Assembly (NCBI GenBank): GCA_023623175.1
Contig: JAMNXU010000016.1
Location: forward strand, 1 to 60,892
Source: Bacillota bacterium
Lineage (GTDB): Bacteria; Bacillota; Clostridia; Acetivibrionales; JAMNXU01
Direction of reading: 5' to 3'
DNA length: 60,892 nt
Shown here: in pieces, positions 52,834-60,892 of the stretch
Layout of the letters: every line of letters begins with the position of its first letter
Position numbering within the stretch: position 1 is the stretch's first letter
Translations under genes and position numbers: made by a program
The notes under the pieces: generated by a model
What the model saw: the letters and a program-made list of their open reading frames with translations, nothing else
Database searches by the model: none
Told to the model about the DNA's origin: nothing

Positions 52834-54126
52834 TTATGCATCTTTCACTATATCTCCGTATGTCTCAGGCCGCCGCTCTCTGACATACAGCGTCCTCGGC
52901 TCGCCATCGCAGGGTCCGACCGACATCCAGTACTTATAGAATTTTTCATTAAGATCTATTTCAGCAAACGCTATATGGTTATGTTCCTCATCGGCCACTG
53001 CGAGAATTTCCCCCACGGGATTTATAATCCTGCTGGAGGTGGGGCGATAAATGCCGCAGCTGACAATGTAAACGCCGTTGTCAATGGCCCTTGCCTGCTG
53101 TTGAATCAATGCATCGCCATGGGTAGGAATGAATATTATTTCGGCTCCTTTCATGGCCAGAATTCTTGCTACCTCCGGGAATACCTGGTCCCAGCAGATC
53201 ATTATTCCTATTCTGCCGAAATCGGTATCGAACACGGGATACTCTTTTCCCGGCGCAAACCCTGTTTCGGCTTCCGACAGCGGAAGGTGGGTTTTGCGAT
53301 ACTTTCCAACTACTTCGCCGTTTCTGTCAATCAGCACCGCGGTGTTGTAATAATTGCCGCCTTCCTTTTCCACCATGCTGTATATTATGTAACAGTTGTA
53401 TTGCCTTGCTTTTTCGGCAAAGATTGCCGTTCTTTCTCCCGGAACGGTATCGGCAATTTCGGACAGCGGCAGATATTCCAGGCAGTCCTCGACTGTTTTT
53501 TCAGTGAGACAAATTACATCGGGCCCGAGTTTTGCCGCTTTATCAATGAGGTCAAGGTTGAATTTCATATTATTCTCCGGCGAATGTTCGGCCAGGTTTT
53601 TCCTGAGTAATACCAGCGGCGAAGCTATCCTGACCTTCCTCGGCTTTTCCGCGGGTGCCTTTTCCAGGACAGGATTCCTGAAATAAACCTCTCCGTATGC
53701 CGGATAGCGAAGAACCAGCTCAACGTCGAGAATTTCAGCTTCACAAGGCGCCGTTATCAGGCGGCACATTTTCTTCCATCCGTCGCTGAGCGGCGAAACT
53801 TTATCGGTATAATCCCTCTGAAGCAGTTTTCCGTCCTTTTTCCTCCATGTGAGAATTGCCTGCACGCTGAGGGTTTCGCTCTCAACATTCTTCGCCAGGT
53901 ACTCGGCTGAAAAGCTGTATGCCTGTCCCCCGGACACGTCGGTCACCCTGGTGACCCATTTCCCATAGGTTGTGTCGGCACCTGTCCCCTTGATATAAAG
54001 CAACCGCGCACCTTCACATTCTTCCGTGCCGAATTCCGGCGCAATCTCCTTAAGCGGCACCCATTGCTCCCATTCATACGTGTCAAGACAGCGTTTATCC
54101 TGGCACCCGGCCAAGTTGCTTCCCAT
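52834..54126 (-). CDS. Nitrilase-superfamily amidohydrolase with an N-terminal beta-sandwich-like domain
   Basis: 430 residues. Residues about 165-415 form the carbon-nitrogen hydrolase domain with the catalytic triad E209 (CLTEKTVED), K278 (KYRKTHLP) and C311 (MICWDQVFPE). Residues 1-155 form an extra domain rich in beta strands (GTGADTTYGKWVTRVTDV, SFSAEYLAKNVESETLSV, VELVLRYPAYGEVYFRNP), similar in pattern to carbohydrate-binding or galactose-binding-like sandwiches. The usual enzyme is about 270-300 residues, so this is an uncommon fusion. No signal peptide. The start has GGGGAGG 8 bp upstream. The substrate is unknown; an amide or nitrile is expected. Confidence 0.85.
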   Translation of the reverse strand: MGSNLAGCQDKRCLDTYEWEQWVPLKEIAPEFGTEECEGARLLYIKGTGADTTYGKWVTRVTDVSGGQAYSFSAEYLAKNVESETLSVQAILTWRKKDGKLLQRDYTDKVSPLSDGWKKMCRLITAPCEAEILDVELVLRYPAYGEVYFRNPVLEKAPAEKPRKVRIASPLVLLRKNLAEHSPENNMKFNLDLIDKAAKLGPDVICLTEKTVEDCLEYLPLSEIADTVPGERTAIFAEKARQYNCYIIYSMVEKEGGNYYNTAVLIDRNGEVVGKYRKTHLPLSEAETGFAPGKEYPVFDTDFGRIGIMICWDQVFPEVARILAMKGAEIIFIPTHGDALIQQQARAIDNGVYIVSCGIYRPTSSRIINPVGEILAVADEEHNHIAFAEIDLNEKFYKYWMSVGPCDGEPRTLYVRERRPETYGDIVKDA

Positions 54127-54325
54127 CTCCGTCGCCTCCCCGTATTTTTATTTAAAAAAGCAATTTTAAACTGATAAATTAAAAATCCAATATGCTTGGC
54201 AAATTTATAAGCTGCCAAATAAAAATATAATAAACCGTGCAACTCCAAACAACGGCATAATTGTTTTAAAACACGCATAATCAGCTTTTATCGCTTATTT
54301 TTGCAACTGAACGGCGAAAATATTG

Positions 54326-54354
54326 AAAAAGGCACGGGATAAATCTCCCGTGCC
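54326..54354 (-). terminator. Terminator of dpaAB
   Basis: GGCACGGGA (54331-54339) with TCCCGTGCC (54346-54354), 9 bp, followed on the minus strand by TTTTTCAATA. Confidence 0.85.
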
Positions 54355-54371
54355 CGGATTCTCAATGCTGG

Positions 54372-54950
54372 TCAAACCAGCAGCGGCTGAATCTGGACGC
54401 CTTTCAGTGCATTCTGCACCGTAGGAAGTATCAAATCCATCTTTGCCATCAGGGAATTGCGTTTTTTCACCGGATCGTCCTGGCCGAACGGCACAAAATA
54501 AATATTTTTCGTATTAAGTAAAAGCCCGAGGTTCTTCGCGTTTGCTCCAAGCCCGTCATTGGTGGAAATGGCAATGACTACAGGTTTTCCATTTCTGAGC
54601 TGCGCCTTGACAGCCATGGTCACAGGCGTGTCCGTTATCCCGTTTGCCAGTTTTGCAAGGGTGTTGCCCGTACAGGGAGCGACTATCAGCACATCAAGGA
54701 ATGCGCCGGGTCCGATAGGTTCCGCTCCGGTGATCGACGCGACGGGTTTTTTTCCTGTTATCTCTATTATTTTGTTCCTCCATTCTTCTGCGCTTCCGAA
54801 CTTTGTATCCATCTGGTCAACGGAATACGATACTATTGGATAAATATCCGCGCCTTCATTTTTTAGTTTCTCAATCTCGGGCATTATTTTATCCAGCGTG
54901 CAGAAAGAACCGGTAATGGCAAACCCTATTTTCAAACCTTCCAAAAGCAT
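54372..54950 (-). CDS. dpaB: Dipicolinate synthase subunit B (SpoVFB)
   Basis: 192 residues. A flavoprotein-like Rossmann fold (GLKIGFAITGSFCTL, VAPCTGNTLAKLANGITDTPVTMAVKAQLR) of the UbiX/Dfp type. With DpaA it forms the enzyme that makes dipicolinic acid in the mother cell, the Ca-chelating compound of the spore core. The start is 2 bp after the dpaA stop, with GGGGGTG as ribosome binding site. Confidence 0.95.
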   Translation of the reverse strand: MLLEGLKIGFAITGSFCTLDKIMPEIEKLKNEGADIYPIVSYSVDQMDTKFGSAEEWRNKIIEITGKKPVASITGAEPIGPGAFLDVLIVAPCTGNTLAKLANGITDTPVTMAVKAQLRNGKPVVIAISTNDGLGANAKNLGLLLNTKNIYFVPFGQDDPVKKRNSLMAKMDLILPTVQNALKGVQIQPLLV

Positions 54951-54952
54951 TT

Positions 54953-55825
54953 CTACACCCCCAGTTCCTCCAGTACGTTATAGACAGTCTCCTTTATATA
55001 CTTTGCCGCTGTTAAGGGCGCGACCTTACCGGGAAGCGACAGCGCCCAAATAACCTTTTTGCCCTGCTTCTTCGCATCTTCAAAATCGACTCCGCCGGGT
55101 TTCGACGCGAGGTCAATGATAAGACAATCGGCGCTCACATGTGCAAGGCGCTGGCTGTCAAGAACAAGAGCCGGAACAGTGTTGAAAATTACGTCCATTT
55201 TCGGAAGATAATCATCCAGATTTTGAATCGCGACAGGTTTGTATCCGAAACTTCGGATCAGTGCAATATCGCTGCTTTTCCGCGCCGCTGCGTAAACATC
55301 TGCTCCAAGACCAGCAAGATCTTTCGACAGGATTTTGCCTATGCGTCCGAAACCGAGCACCATGCAGCTGCTGCCATGGATGGTAATGGGCAGCTCTTCC
55401 ATGGCGATCTGGATCGCGCCCTCGGCTGTCGGTATGGCGTTGAGTATGGCCATGTCTTCCCTTTTTAGAAGGTCAACGCAGTAGACATTGTAGATTTCCG
55501 CCATGTTCCTGATTTTGTCACTGATTCTGCCCGCAATAAAAAGCTGGTTCTTGTTCATTATTTTCAAAACGTCGTTTATTTCTATCAGGGTATCATGGAA
55601 CGGAGCATTCAGATGCACGTCATCATTGGAACACGGAAGCGGTCCCAGGACTATATCGGATTCGTCTATTGCCGAGCGAAGATCGGCGCTTTCCCCGATA
55701 TGTATATCAAAACCTGCTTTACTGAATCCATATATATTGACGAGATGTCCGTCTTTTTCAATCGATTCCGCCAGTTTGATATTTCTTAAATCCCCGCCGA
55801 TGATCGTAAACTTCTTTTTTTTCAT
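54953..55825 (-). CDS. dpaA: Dipicolinate synthase subunit A (SpoVFA)
   Basis: 290 residues. N-terminal IIGGDLRNIKLAESIEKDG, a catalytic region with LGPLPCSNDDVHLNAPFH, and a NAD(P)-binding fold with MVLGFGRIGKILSKDLAGLGADVYAAARK. It oxidises or dehydrates the dihydrodipicolinate-pathway intermediate to dipicolinate together with subunit B. AGGAGG precedes the ATG, and a sigma-K-type promoter lies upstream. In B. subtilis the same two genes are under sigma-K. An asd-dapG-dapA block, present there downstream, is absent here. Confidence 0.96.
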   Translation of the reverse strand: MKKKKFTIIGGDLRNIKLAESIEKDGHLVNIYGFSKAGFDIHIGESADLRSAIDESDIVLGPLPCSNDDVHLNAPFHDTLIEINDVLKIMNKNQLFIAGRISDKIRNMAEIYNVYCVDLLKREDMAILNAIPTAEGAIQIAMEELPITIHGSSCMVLGFGRIGKILSKDLAGLGADVYAAARKSSDIALIRSFGYKPVAIQNLDDYLPKMDVIFNTVPALVLDSQRLAHVSADCLIIDLASKPGGVDFEDAKKQGKKVIWALSLPGKVAPLTAAKYIKETVYNVLEELGV

Positions 55826-55875
55826 TTAGCTACCTCCTGTGTACTTTTTATTTAAACAGCTTATGGCGACTGGTA

Positions 55876-55904
55876 TATCCTATGTTTTTTTATTGTCATT
55901 AGTG
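55876..55904 (-). promoter_or_regulatory. Sigma-K-type promoter of dpaAB
   Basis: On the minus strand CAC (55902-55904), 17 bp, CATAGGATA (55876-55884), fitting the sigma-K -10 CATANNNTA and a minimal -35 AC. About 50 bp before the start codon. Confidence 0.6.
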
Positions 55905-56032
55905 ACTGTCCCAAAGTTCCCGGATCTGCAGTCCTTTTGCCGGGAGGGCGCAATGCAGAAACAAAAATGGGTATCCGAAGCAGGATGAGTTAAGCAACAC
56001 GGGAAAGAAAGCCGGAATACGGTAACGGGCAT

Positions 56033-56065
56033 TAAAAAACCCGGCGGGTTAATACCCGCCGGGTT
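56033..56065 (-). terminator. Terminator of the M16 peptidase gene
   Basis: A perfect 12-bp stem, AACCCGGCGGGT (56038-56049) with ACCCGCCGGGTT (56054-56065), TAAT loop, followed by TTTTTT on the minus strand. Confidence 0.92.
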
Positions 56066-56173
56066 CAAAATTGATGGAATGAACAAATTAGCTGGGATCC
56101 GTAATTTCGTACTGTAATAACGATTGCTTAATGCGATACTTCCTATATAATAAGACTGGTGCTTATACAATGG

Positions 56174-57409
56174 CTATTGCCTGATGCCGTTTCTGCCTAT
56201 AATGGCAATACTCATCCTTTCAAGGTTAAAAACCGTTTTTATTACTTCTTCCACGTTGTCCATCGTAATGGCATCAATTTTTTCGATAACTTCTTCAGGC
56301 GTCTGGATGCGCCCGAGCAGTACCTCGGATTTTCCTATGCTGTTCATGCGGCTCGAAGTACTTTCGAGGCCAAGAATGAAATTTCCCTTAAGCTGTTCCT
56401 TCGACTTTTCCAGTTCCCTCCTGGTGATTCCTTTTTTAATCAGATTTTCAATCTCAGACCTTATCAGGTCGTAAACCTTCTGCACCTGCTCAGGGCTCAT
56501 TCCCGCGTAGATCGTGAACAGACCCGCATTTGAGTAAGAAGACGGGTATGAGTAGATTGAGTAGACCAGTCCCAGCTTCTCCCTGATTTTCTGGAACAGC
56601 CTTGAACTCATGCCGCCCCCGAGTATGTTGTTTATTGCCAGCAGCGTGTACATTTGGTCATTGCCGTTTTCAACACCTTTAAAACCCATGCAGATATGGG
56701 TCTGTTCCGTGTCCTTTTCCCTGAAAACACAGTCGGTTATGAACTGAGCTTCCCTGTAAGGCGTTATCTGATTATTTGATGGCTCCCATGATCCGAAATA
56801 CTTTTCTGCAAGTTCGAGGAGCTTCTTTTCATCAAAACTCCCGGCTACCGATATAACCGTATTCCCCGGTATGTAGTTAGCATCCATGTATTCCCTGATT
56901 TTTTCCCTGTCTATGCTCTCCAGCGATTCCTTTGTCCCGAGAATCGGGTAACCCAGGGAGTTGCCCCTCCACACGGTTTCGGAAAGCATATCCTGCACAA
57001 GATCTTCCGGCGAATCCTCATACATCCCTATTTCTTCCACAATGACTTTTCTCTCAATATTCAAATCCCGTTTGCTGAACCTGGAATTGAAAAACATATC
57101 GGCCAGAACATCCATCGCAATGTCGATATGGCTGTCGAGGGTTTTGGCATAGTAACATGTGCATTCTTTCCCGGTAAAGGCGTTTAGCTGTCCTCCAATG
57201 TTGTCTATACATTCGGCTATGTCCTTCGCGGAGCGTTTTTTTGTGCCCTTGAACATCATGTGTTCTATAAGGTGGGATATTCCGTTGTTTTCTGCGCTTT
57301 CGTTGCGTGACCCGCTGCCGACCCATATTCCTATGGAAACGGACCGGACATGGGGTATCTTTTCCGAAACTATCCTCAAACCGTTTTTCAGCACTGTTTT
57401 TTGTAGCAT
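56174..57409 (-). CDS. M16-family (insulinase/processing-peptidase-like) zinc protease
   Basis: 411 residues from the ATG at 57409, directly after GGAGG. The inverted zinc motif HxxEH is H46-LI-E49-H50 (SHLIEHMMFKGT), and the third ligand Glu is in the EEIGMYEDSPEDL region. The second half is the inactive M16_C domain with the RLFQKIREKLGLVYSIYSY block. B. subtilis has the homologue mlpA/ymxG at the same place after pnp. Cytoplasmic peptide degradation is the likely role. It is separated from pnp by a terminator. Confidence 0.95.
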   Translation of the reverse strand: MLQKTVLKNGLRIVSEKIPHVRSVSIGIWVGSGSRNESAENNGISHLIEHMMFKGTKKRSAKDIAECIDNIGGQLNAFTGKECTCYYAKTLDSHIDIAMDVLADMFFNSRFSKRDLNIERKVIVEEIGMYEDSPEDLVQDMLSETVWRGNSLGYPILGTKESLESIDREKIREYMDANYIPGNTVISVAGSFDEKKLLELAEKYFGSWEPSNNQITPYREAQFITDCVFREKDTEQTHICMGFKGVENGNDQMYTLLAINNILGGGMSSRLFQKIREKLGLVYSIYSYPSSYSNAGLFTIYAGMSPEQVQKVYDLIRSEIENLIKKGITRRELEKSKEQLKGNFILGLESTSSRMNSIGKSEVLLGRIQTPEEVIEKIDAITMDNVEEVIKTVFNLERMSIAIIGRNGIRQ

Positions 57410-57576
57410 GATTCCTCCGTTTACCAATGAATTTCAGATGTTTTTTTATCCTTCCGAAGCTGAAAATGGCTGTTGTTAATTTAATAACATCATAAATGAC
57501 CCGATTTAACAATGAATATTGTTCAAACCGATCCTTAACTCGTTACTCCATTAACATGCAGTTTTCAATTCACCGG

Positions 57577-57613
57577 AAAAATAAACAGGAGCGCTGATGT
57601 TTGACTGCGCTCC
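57577..57613 (-). terminator. Terminator of pnp
   Basis: On the minus strand GGAGCGC (57607-57613) pairs with GCGCTCC (57588-57594), followed by TGTTTATTTTT. Confidence 0.8.
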
Positions 57614-57624
57614 CGGTTTTGAAA

Positions 57625-59733
57625 TCATTTTGTTTTAACGGGCTCATTCATCAGCGCATCTTTTCTCGAAAGGTTGATTCTTCCCTGTTTATCTATATTC
57701 AGGACTTTAACCATAATCTCGTCACCGGGTTTGACCACATCTTCCACCCTGTTGACGCGTTTCCTGTCAAGCTTGGAAATGTGCACAAGGCCCTCCTTGC
57801 CCGGCAGGAATTCTACGAAAGCGCCGAACGAAGTAGTTCTTACGACCTTGCCCAGGTAAACCATTCCGGGCACAAGCTCCTTGCCGAGACCTTCAATAAT
57901 GGTGATGGCTCTCTGGCCGGCTTCGAGATCCGTCGTGGCAACATAAACCCTTCCGTCATCCTCAATATCGATTTTGACACCGGTTTCCGCAATAATCCTG
58001 TTGATCATTTTACCGCCGGGTCCGATGACTTCCCTGATCTTGTCCGGATCAATCGTGGTGGTAAGTATCTTGGGAGCATAGGGTGACAGCTGTTTTCTCG
58101 GGGCTGCTATGGTTTTGAGGATAACATTATCAATAATATATTCGCGGCCCTTTTTCGTCAATTCAAAAGCTTCCCTGATAATATCCTCGGTCAGGCCATC
58201 AATCTTTATGTCCATTTGAATGGCCGTGATGCCCGCCTTCGTTCCTGCGACCTTGAAATCCATGTCTCCGAAAAAGTCCTCTATTCCCTGGATATCCATG
58301 AACGTGACAAACCTGGAGGGATCTTTTTCATCGGTCACAAGTCCCGCCGAGATTCCTGCAACCGGGGCCTTTATCGGAACCCCGCCGTCCATGAGCGCGA
58401 GAGTGCTTCCGCAAACGCTGCCCTGGGATGTGGAACCGTTGGACATAAGGACTTCCGAAACAAGCCTTATTGTATACGGAAATTCGCTTTCATCGGGAAT
58501 TACAGGTTCCAGGGCCCTTTCAGCCAGAGCACCGTGTCCGATTTCTCTTCTGCCTGGACCTCTTGCGGGCTTAGCTTCTCCTACGCTGTATCCCGGGAAG
58601 TTGTAATGGTGCATGAACCTTTTCGTTTCTTCAAGTTCTATTCCGTCAAGCAGCTGAACGTCTCCCATGGCGCCCAGCGTAAGCGAAGTCAGTATCTGTG
58701 TCTGGCCCCTCTGGAACAGTCCCGAGCCATGGGCACGCGGCAAAAGTCCTACCTCCGCATGGAGCGGCCTTATTTCATCAAGGGCTCTTCCGTCCACGCG
58801 CTTTTTCTCCTCAAGGATGTATTCGCGCACGACTTTCTTTTCGAGTTCATACACGGCTTCTTCAATAGTCTTTTGCATGTCGGGGTATGTCTCTGCAAAA
58901 TGGCCGACGATGTCCTCGGTCAGCGCCTTTACGTTCTTTTCCCTCGTTTGTTTGTCAGCTTCAAGGACCGCCTCGCGCATGCGCTCGTAGGCATATTCCT
59001 TTACCGCATTAAACATGTCCTCGGGAACGGCAAAGGAAATGTATTCAAATTTGGGCTTTCCAACTTCCCTGGCTATTCCGTCGATGAAATCAACTATTTT
59101 CTTGATTTCCTCATGGCCTATCCTGATGGCCTGGAGCATGACTTCCTCCGGCACCTGGTCTGCTCCGGCTTCGATCATTGTTATTTTTTCGCGCGTGCCG
59201 GCGAGTGTTACGTACATTTTGCTTACTTCGCGCTGCTTGGCGTTTGGGTTGATGACGACTTCGCCGTCAATAAGACCCAGTACGACGCCCCCGATAGGCC
59301 CGTTAAAGGGTATGTCCGAAATGCACAAAGCCGCGGAAGTGCCTATCATTGCGGCTATTTCGGGCGAATTGTCCTGGTCCACGGACAAAACGGTATTTAT
59401 AATCGTTACGTCGTTTCTCATATCCTTGGGGAAAAGCGGCCTGATCGGCCTGTCAATGAGCCTTGCCGTCAGAATAGCCTTTTCAGAAGGTTTGCCTTCG
59501 CGCTTTATAAATCCTCCGGGGATTTTTCCCACGGAATACAGTCTTTCTTCATAGTCTACCGACAGGGGAAAGAAATCAATTCCCTCCCTCGGAGCTTCCG
59601 AAGCCGTAGCCGTTGAAAGTATAACCGTATCTCCGTATCTTACAAGTACCGCGCCGTTGGCCAGCTGGGCCAGCTGACCGGTTTCAATCTGCAGTTTTCT
59701 TCCTGCAAGTTCTGTTTCAAATACTCTTTTCAT
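57625..59733 (-). CDS. pnp: Polyribonucleotide nucleotidyltransferase (PNPase)
   Basis: 702 residues from the ATG at 59733, 10 bp after AAGGAGG; a TTG codon directly before it is unlikely. Two RNase PH domains (about 1-225 and 300-550; [48 protein letters not shown]), KH domain (about 552-615, [25 protein letters not shown]) and S1 domain (about 620-690). A phosphorolytic 3'-5' exonuclease of mRNA decay and RNA quality control. Gene order rpsO-pnp is conserved; a long nested inverted repeat lies in the 637-bp spacer upstream and may control its expression. Confidence 0.98.
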   Translation of the reverse strand: MKRVFETELAGRKLQIETGQLAQLANGAVLVRYGDTVILSTATASEAPREGIDFFPLSVDYEERLYSVGKIPGGFIKREGKPSEKAILTARLIDRPIRPLFPKDMRNDVTIINTVLSVDQDNSPEIAAMIGTSAALCISDIPFNGPIGGVVLGLIDGEVVINPNAKQREVSKMYVTLAGTREKITMIEAGADQVPEEVMLQAIRIGHEEIKKIVDFIDGIAREVGKPKFEYISFAVPEDMFNAVKEYAYERMREAVLEADKQTREKNVKALTEDIVGHFAETYPDMQKTIEEAVYELEKKVVREYILEEKKRVDGRALDEIRPLHAEVGLLPRAHGSGLFQRGQTQILTSLTLGAMGDVQLLDGIELEETKRFMHHYNFPGYSVGEAKPARGPGRREIGHGALAERALEPVIPDESEFPYTIRLVSEVLMSNGSTSQGSVCGSTLALMDGGVPIKAPVAGISAGLVTDEKDPSRFVTFMDIQGIEDFFGDMDFKVAGTKAGITAIQMDIKIDGLTEDIIREAFELTKKGREYIIDNVILKTIAAPRKQLSPYAPKILTTTIDPDKIREVIGPGGKMINRIIAETGVKIDIEDDGRVYVATTDLEAGQRAITIIEGLGKELVPGMVYLGKVVRTTSFGAFVEFLPGKEGLVHISKLDRKRVNRVEDVVKPGDEIMVKVLNIDKQGRINLSRKDALMNEPVKTK

Positions 59734-59766
59734 CAAAAAAATGCCTCCTTCTGTAAATATTACAGT

Positions 59767-59918
59767 TGTAATAATTACACCCGTAGTAACTACACTGTAA
59801 TAATTACACTGTAATAATTACAGACAGTAGCATGTAGATTCTGCGGCAAAAACGCGTTTGCCGTACAATCTACCTTCTACGGTCTGTAATTATTAACCTT
59901 ATTGCAGTGTAATTATTA
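59767..59918 (-). promoter_or_regulatory. Long nested inverted repeat in the rpsO-pnp spacer
   Basis: Successive arms pair outward to inward. TAATAATTACACTG (59798-59811) pairs with CAGTGTAATTATTA (59905-59918). TAATAATTACAGAC (59812-59825) pairs with GTCTGTAATTATTA (59882-59895). GTAGATT (59834-59840) pairs with AATCTAC (59867-59873). GGCAAA (59845-59850) pairs with TTTGCC (59857-59862). The unit GTAATAATTAC, itself palindromic, recurs on the left side (near 59767, 59783, 59796, 59810). In the pnp leader such a duplex could be an RNase III site. Confidence 0.7.
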
Positions 59919-60373
59919 AACTCCAGTGCAATTACCAAGGGTAATTATATATAATCAGCAATCAATGATTGCTCTAAAATACTTTCTATTTTACATTCCC
60001 AAGAATGGGTTATAAAATACATGCTTAAAAAATGATTATACCCTAAATTCTTAAAATTTCATAATTTATGCCATTTGCCCTGTGCAAAAACCCACATATT
60101 CTATATTCTGTCCAATCCGGCCGATTTAAACATATGTAAGGATCAAAAAGCAGCTTAAATTTTCAGTCAGTTACGAATCCACCCGACGCAATTTTATTGC
60201 AATTGCATGGATTTAAGGCAGTTAAAAATGCAACAGGCAGACAAAATGCTGCAAAACCTTGTAAAAGCCAAGGCGGGCCAAAATTCATGAAACCCGGCAA
60301 AATGCAAGGAAACAAATCAAAAATACAGGAAACCAGGGCAAAAATAACAAAAAGAGCGGAAAACTCCGCCCAT
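59919..60373. other. rest of the rpsO-pnp spacer
   Basis: AT-rich, no credible gene on either strand. The only long frame (plus strand from 60197) runs antisense into rpsO and is a shadow. No clear terminator was found directly after rpsO, so read-through into pnp is possible. Confidence 0.5.
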
Positions 60374-60637
60374 TTACCTTCTGATGTTCAATTTCTCAAT
60401 AATTGCACGATAACGTTCTATATCCTTTTTCATAAGGTAATTCAGCAAGCCCCTTCTCTGTCCGACCATCTTGAGCAGTCCCCTTCTGGAATGATGGTCT
60501 TTCCTGTGTATCTTCAGGTGCTCATTCAAATGATTGATTCTTTCAGTAAGAATCGCAATCTGTACTTCCGGCGAACCGGTGTCCGCTTCGTGCAGTTGAT
60601 ACTTTTTGATAATTTCAGCCTTTTTTTCTTTAAGCAT
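60374..60637 (-). CDS. rpsO: 30S ribosomal protein S15
   Basis: 87 residues (family 88-89). Typical blocks: [66 protein letters not shown]. Binds 16S rRNA early in 30S assembly. AAGGAGG precedes the ATG by 11 bp. The roughly 90-nt leader can form small hairpins (GCATA/TATGC; CCGG/CCGG), and S15 often controls its own mRNA through such a leader. Confidence 0.98.
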   Translation of the reverse strand: MLKEKKAEIIKKYQLHEADTGSPEVQIAILTERINHLNEHLKIHRKDHHSRRGLLKMVGQRRGLLNYLMKKDIERYRAIIEKLNIRR

Positions 60638-60733
60638 GAATAACGTAACCTCCTTTTAATTTAAACGCCATAAGCCAGGTAGCCGGCCGGAGCATCCGGA
60701 AACTTAGCATATGGTTGACTATGCGACCAATAT

Positions 60734-60762
60734 ATTTTAACATGGCAGATCAAATTTGTAAA
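60734..60762 (-). promoter_or_regulatory. Promoter of rpsO
   Basis: On the minus strand TTTACA (60757-60762), 17 bp, TAAAAT (60734-60739) with an extended TG. The leader is about 90 nt. Confidence 0.75.
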
Positions 60763-60782
60763 TATTCTATTTATATTATGAT

Positions 60783-60892
60783 AGTGTCAAGTTGTTGTAG
60801 GATAATTAAAGTTAAAGGTATCCCCTATCCTTTTGATACAAACCAGCTATATAGCATACCCGCTCCGTTGTATGCCTTTTAATATAGTTGAT
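60783..60892. mobile_element. Outer end of an insertion-sequence-like element leaving to the right
   Basis: AGTGTCAAGTTGTTGTAGGA (60783-60802) shares 16 of 20 bases with the inverted terminal sequence at 92-111. No coding region is seen in the remaining 90 bases. The element body would lie right of the window. Confidence 0.4.

Noticed and set aside
58216..59616. 466-residue plus-strand frame opposite pnp
   Set aside because: Antisense shadow of a highly conserved gene with strong codon bias; no start signal and no family motif.
1..60892. CRISPR arrays, tRNA or rRNA genes, prophage
   Set aside because: No regularly spaced direct repeats with unique spacers, no tRNA-like cloverleaf with TTCRANY arm, and no phage structural genes were noticed; the single tyrosine recombinase is not evidence of a prophage.

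Overview
The window looks like a chromosomal segment of an anaerobic, spore-forming member of the Clostridia (Bacillota). The evidence is the gene content (SpoVS, dipicolinate synthase A and B, SpoIIIE/FtsK-type translocase, TepA, YlzJ, RNase Y, YmdB), strong AGGAGG-type ribosome binding sites, frequent TTG and GTG starts, and gene orders shared with Bacillus subtilis (rplS-lepB-rbgA-rnhB-ylqG-ylqH; rpsO-pnp-M16 peptidase-spoVFAB-tepA-ylzJ-spoIIIE). A Thermoclostridium/Hungateiclostridium-like organism is my guess from overall similarity. I could not run a search to confirm it.

Layout. 1-111 and about 60783-60892 look like the outer ends of two related insertion elements that lie mostly outside the window. 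112-2450: a cysteine-rich small protein and a TMTC-like membrane glycosyltransferase. 2789-6730: cysteine desulfurase, thiI, then a promoter and tandem glycine riboswitch before glyA. 7174-11803: exported HtrA-like protease, exported unknown protein, rarA. 11927-14034: a two-gene sugar-phosphate operon (NagB-like protein and PfkB-family kinase). 14371-17713: iscR-nifS-nifU-mnmA. 17722-22648: sfsA, M18 aminopeptidase, LCP protein, tyrosine recombinase. 22923-25771: two tandem paralogous alpha/beta hydrolases and a CYTH protein. 25772-27055 is a 1.3 kb A-rich gene-free stretch with three hairpins at its right end. 27056-35169: GNAT, cytidylate-kinase-like protein, GntR regulator, purB, aminotransferase, a gap holding a candidate large structured RNA, and an M19 dipeptidase. 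35258-40518: yraN, FlhB-C-like and FliK-like genes, rnhB, rbgA, lepB, rplS. 40646-47294: lipoprotein, pgeF, spoVS, ymdB, rny, folD. 47438-60637: TPR protein, ftsK/spoIIIE, ylzJ, tepA, nitrilase, dpaB, dpaA, M16 peptidase, pnp, rpsO.

Functional links. Two separate cysteine desulfurase modules each sit beside a tRNA thiolation enzyme (ThiI for s4U, MnmA for s2U), and the second also carries Fe-S assembly with its own Rrf2-type regulator. RNA turnover (rny, pnp) and ribosome biogenesis (rplS, rbgA, rpsO) dominate the minus-strand half, together with sporulation genes. spoVS has an excellent sigma-H-type promoter and dpaA a sigma-K-type promoter.

The most unusual feature is the gap at 33402-34194. 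About 540 nt there, on the plus strand, fold into at least seven helices with many G-U pairs and no A-C mismatches in the main ones. There is a GAAA-capped arm inside a multibranch domain, an upstream promoter-like sequence and a 3' U-run. I read it as a candidate large structured non-coding RNA whose class I do not recognise. A second structural element, a nested inverted repeat of about 120 nt, lies in the rpsO-pnp spacer.
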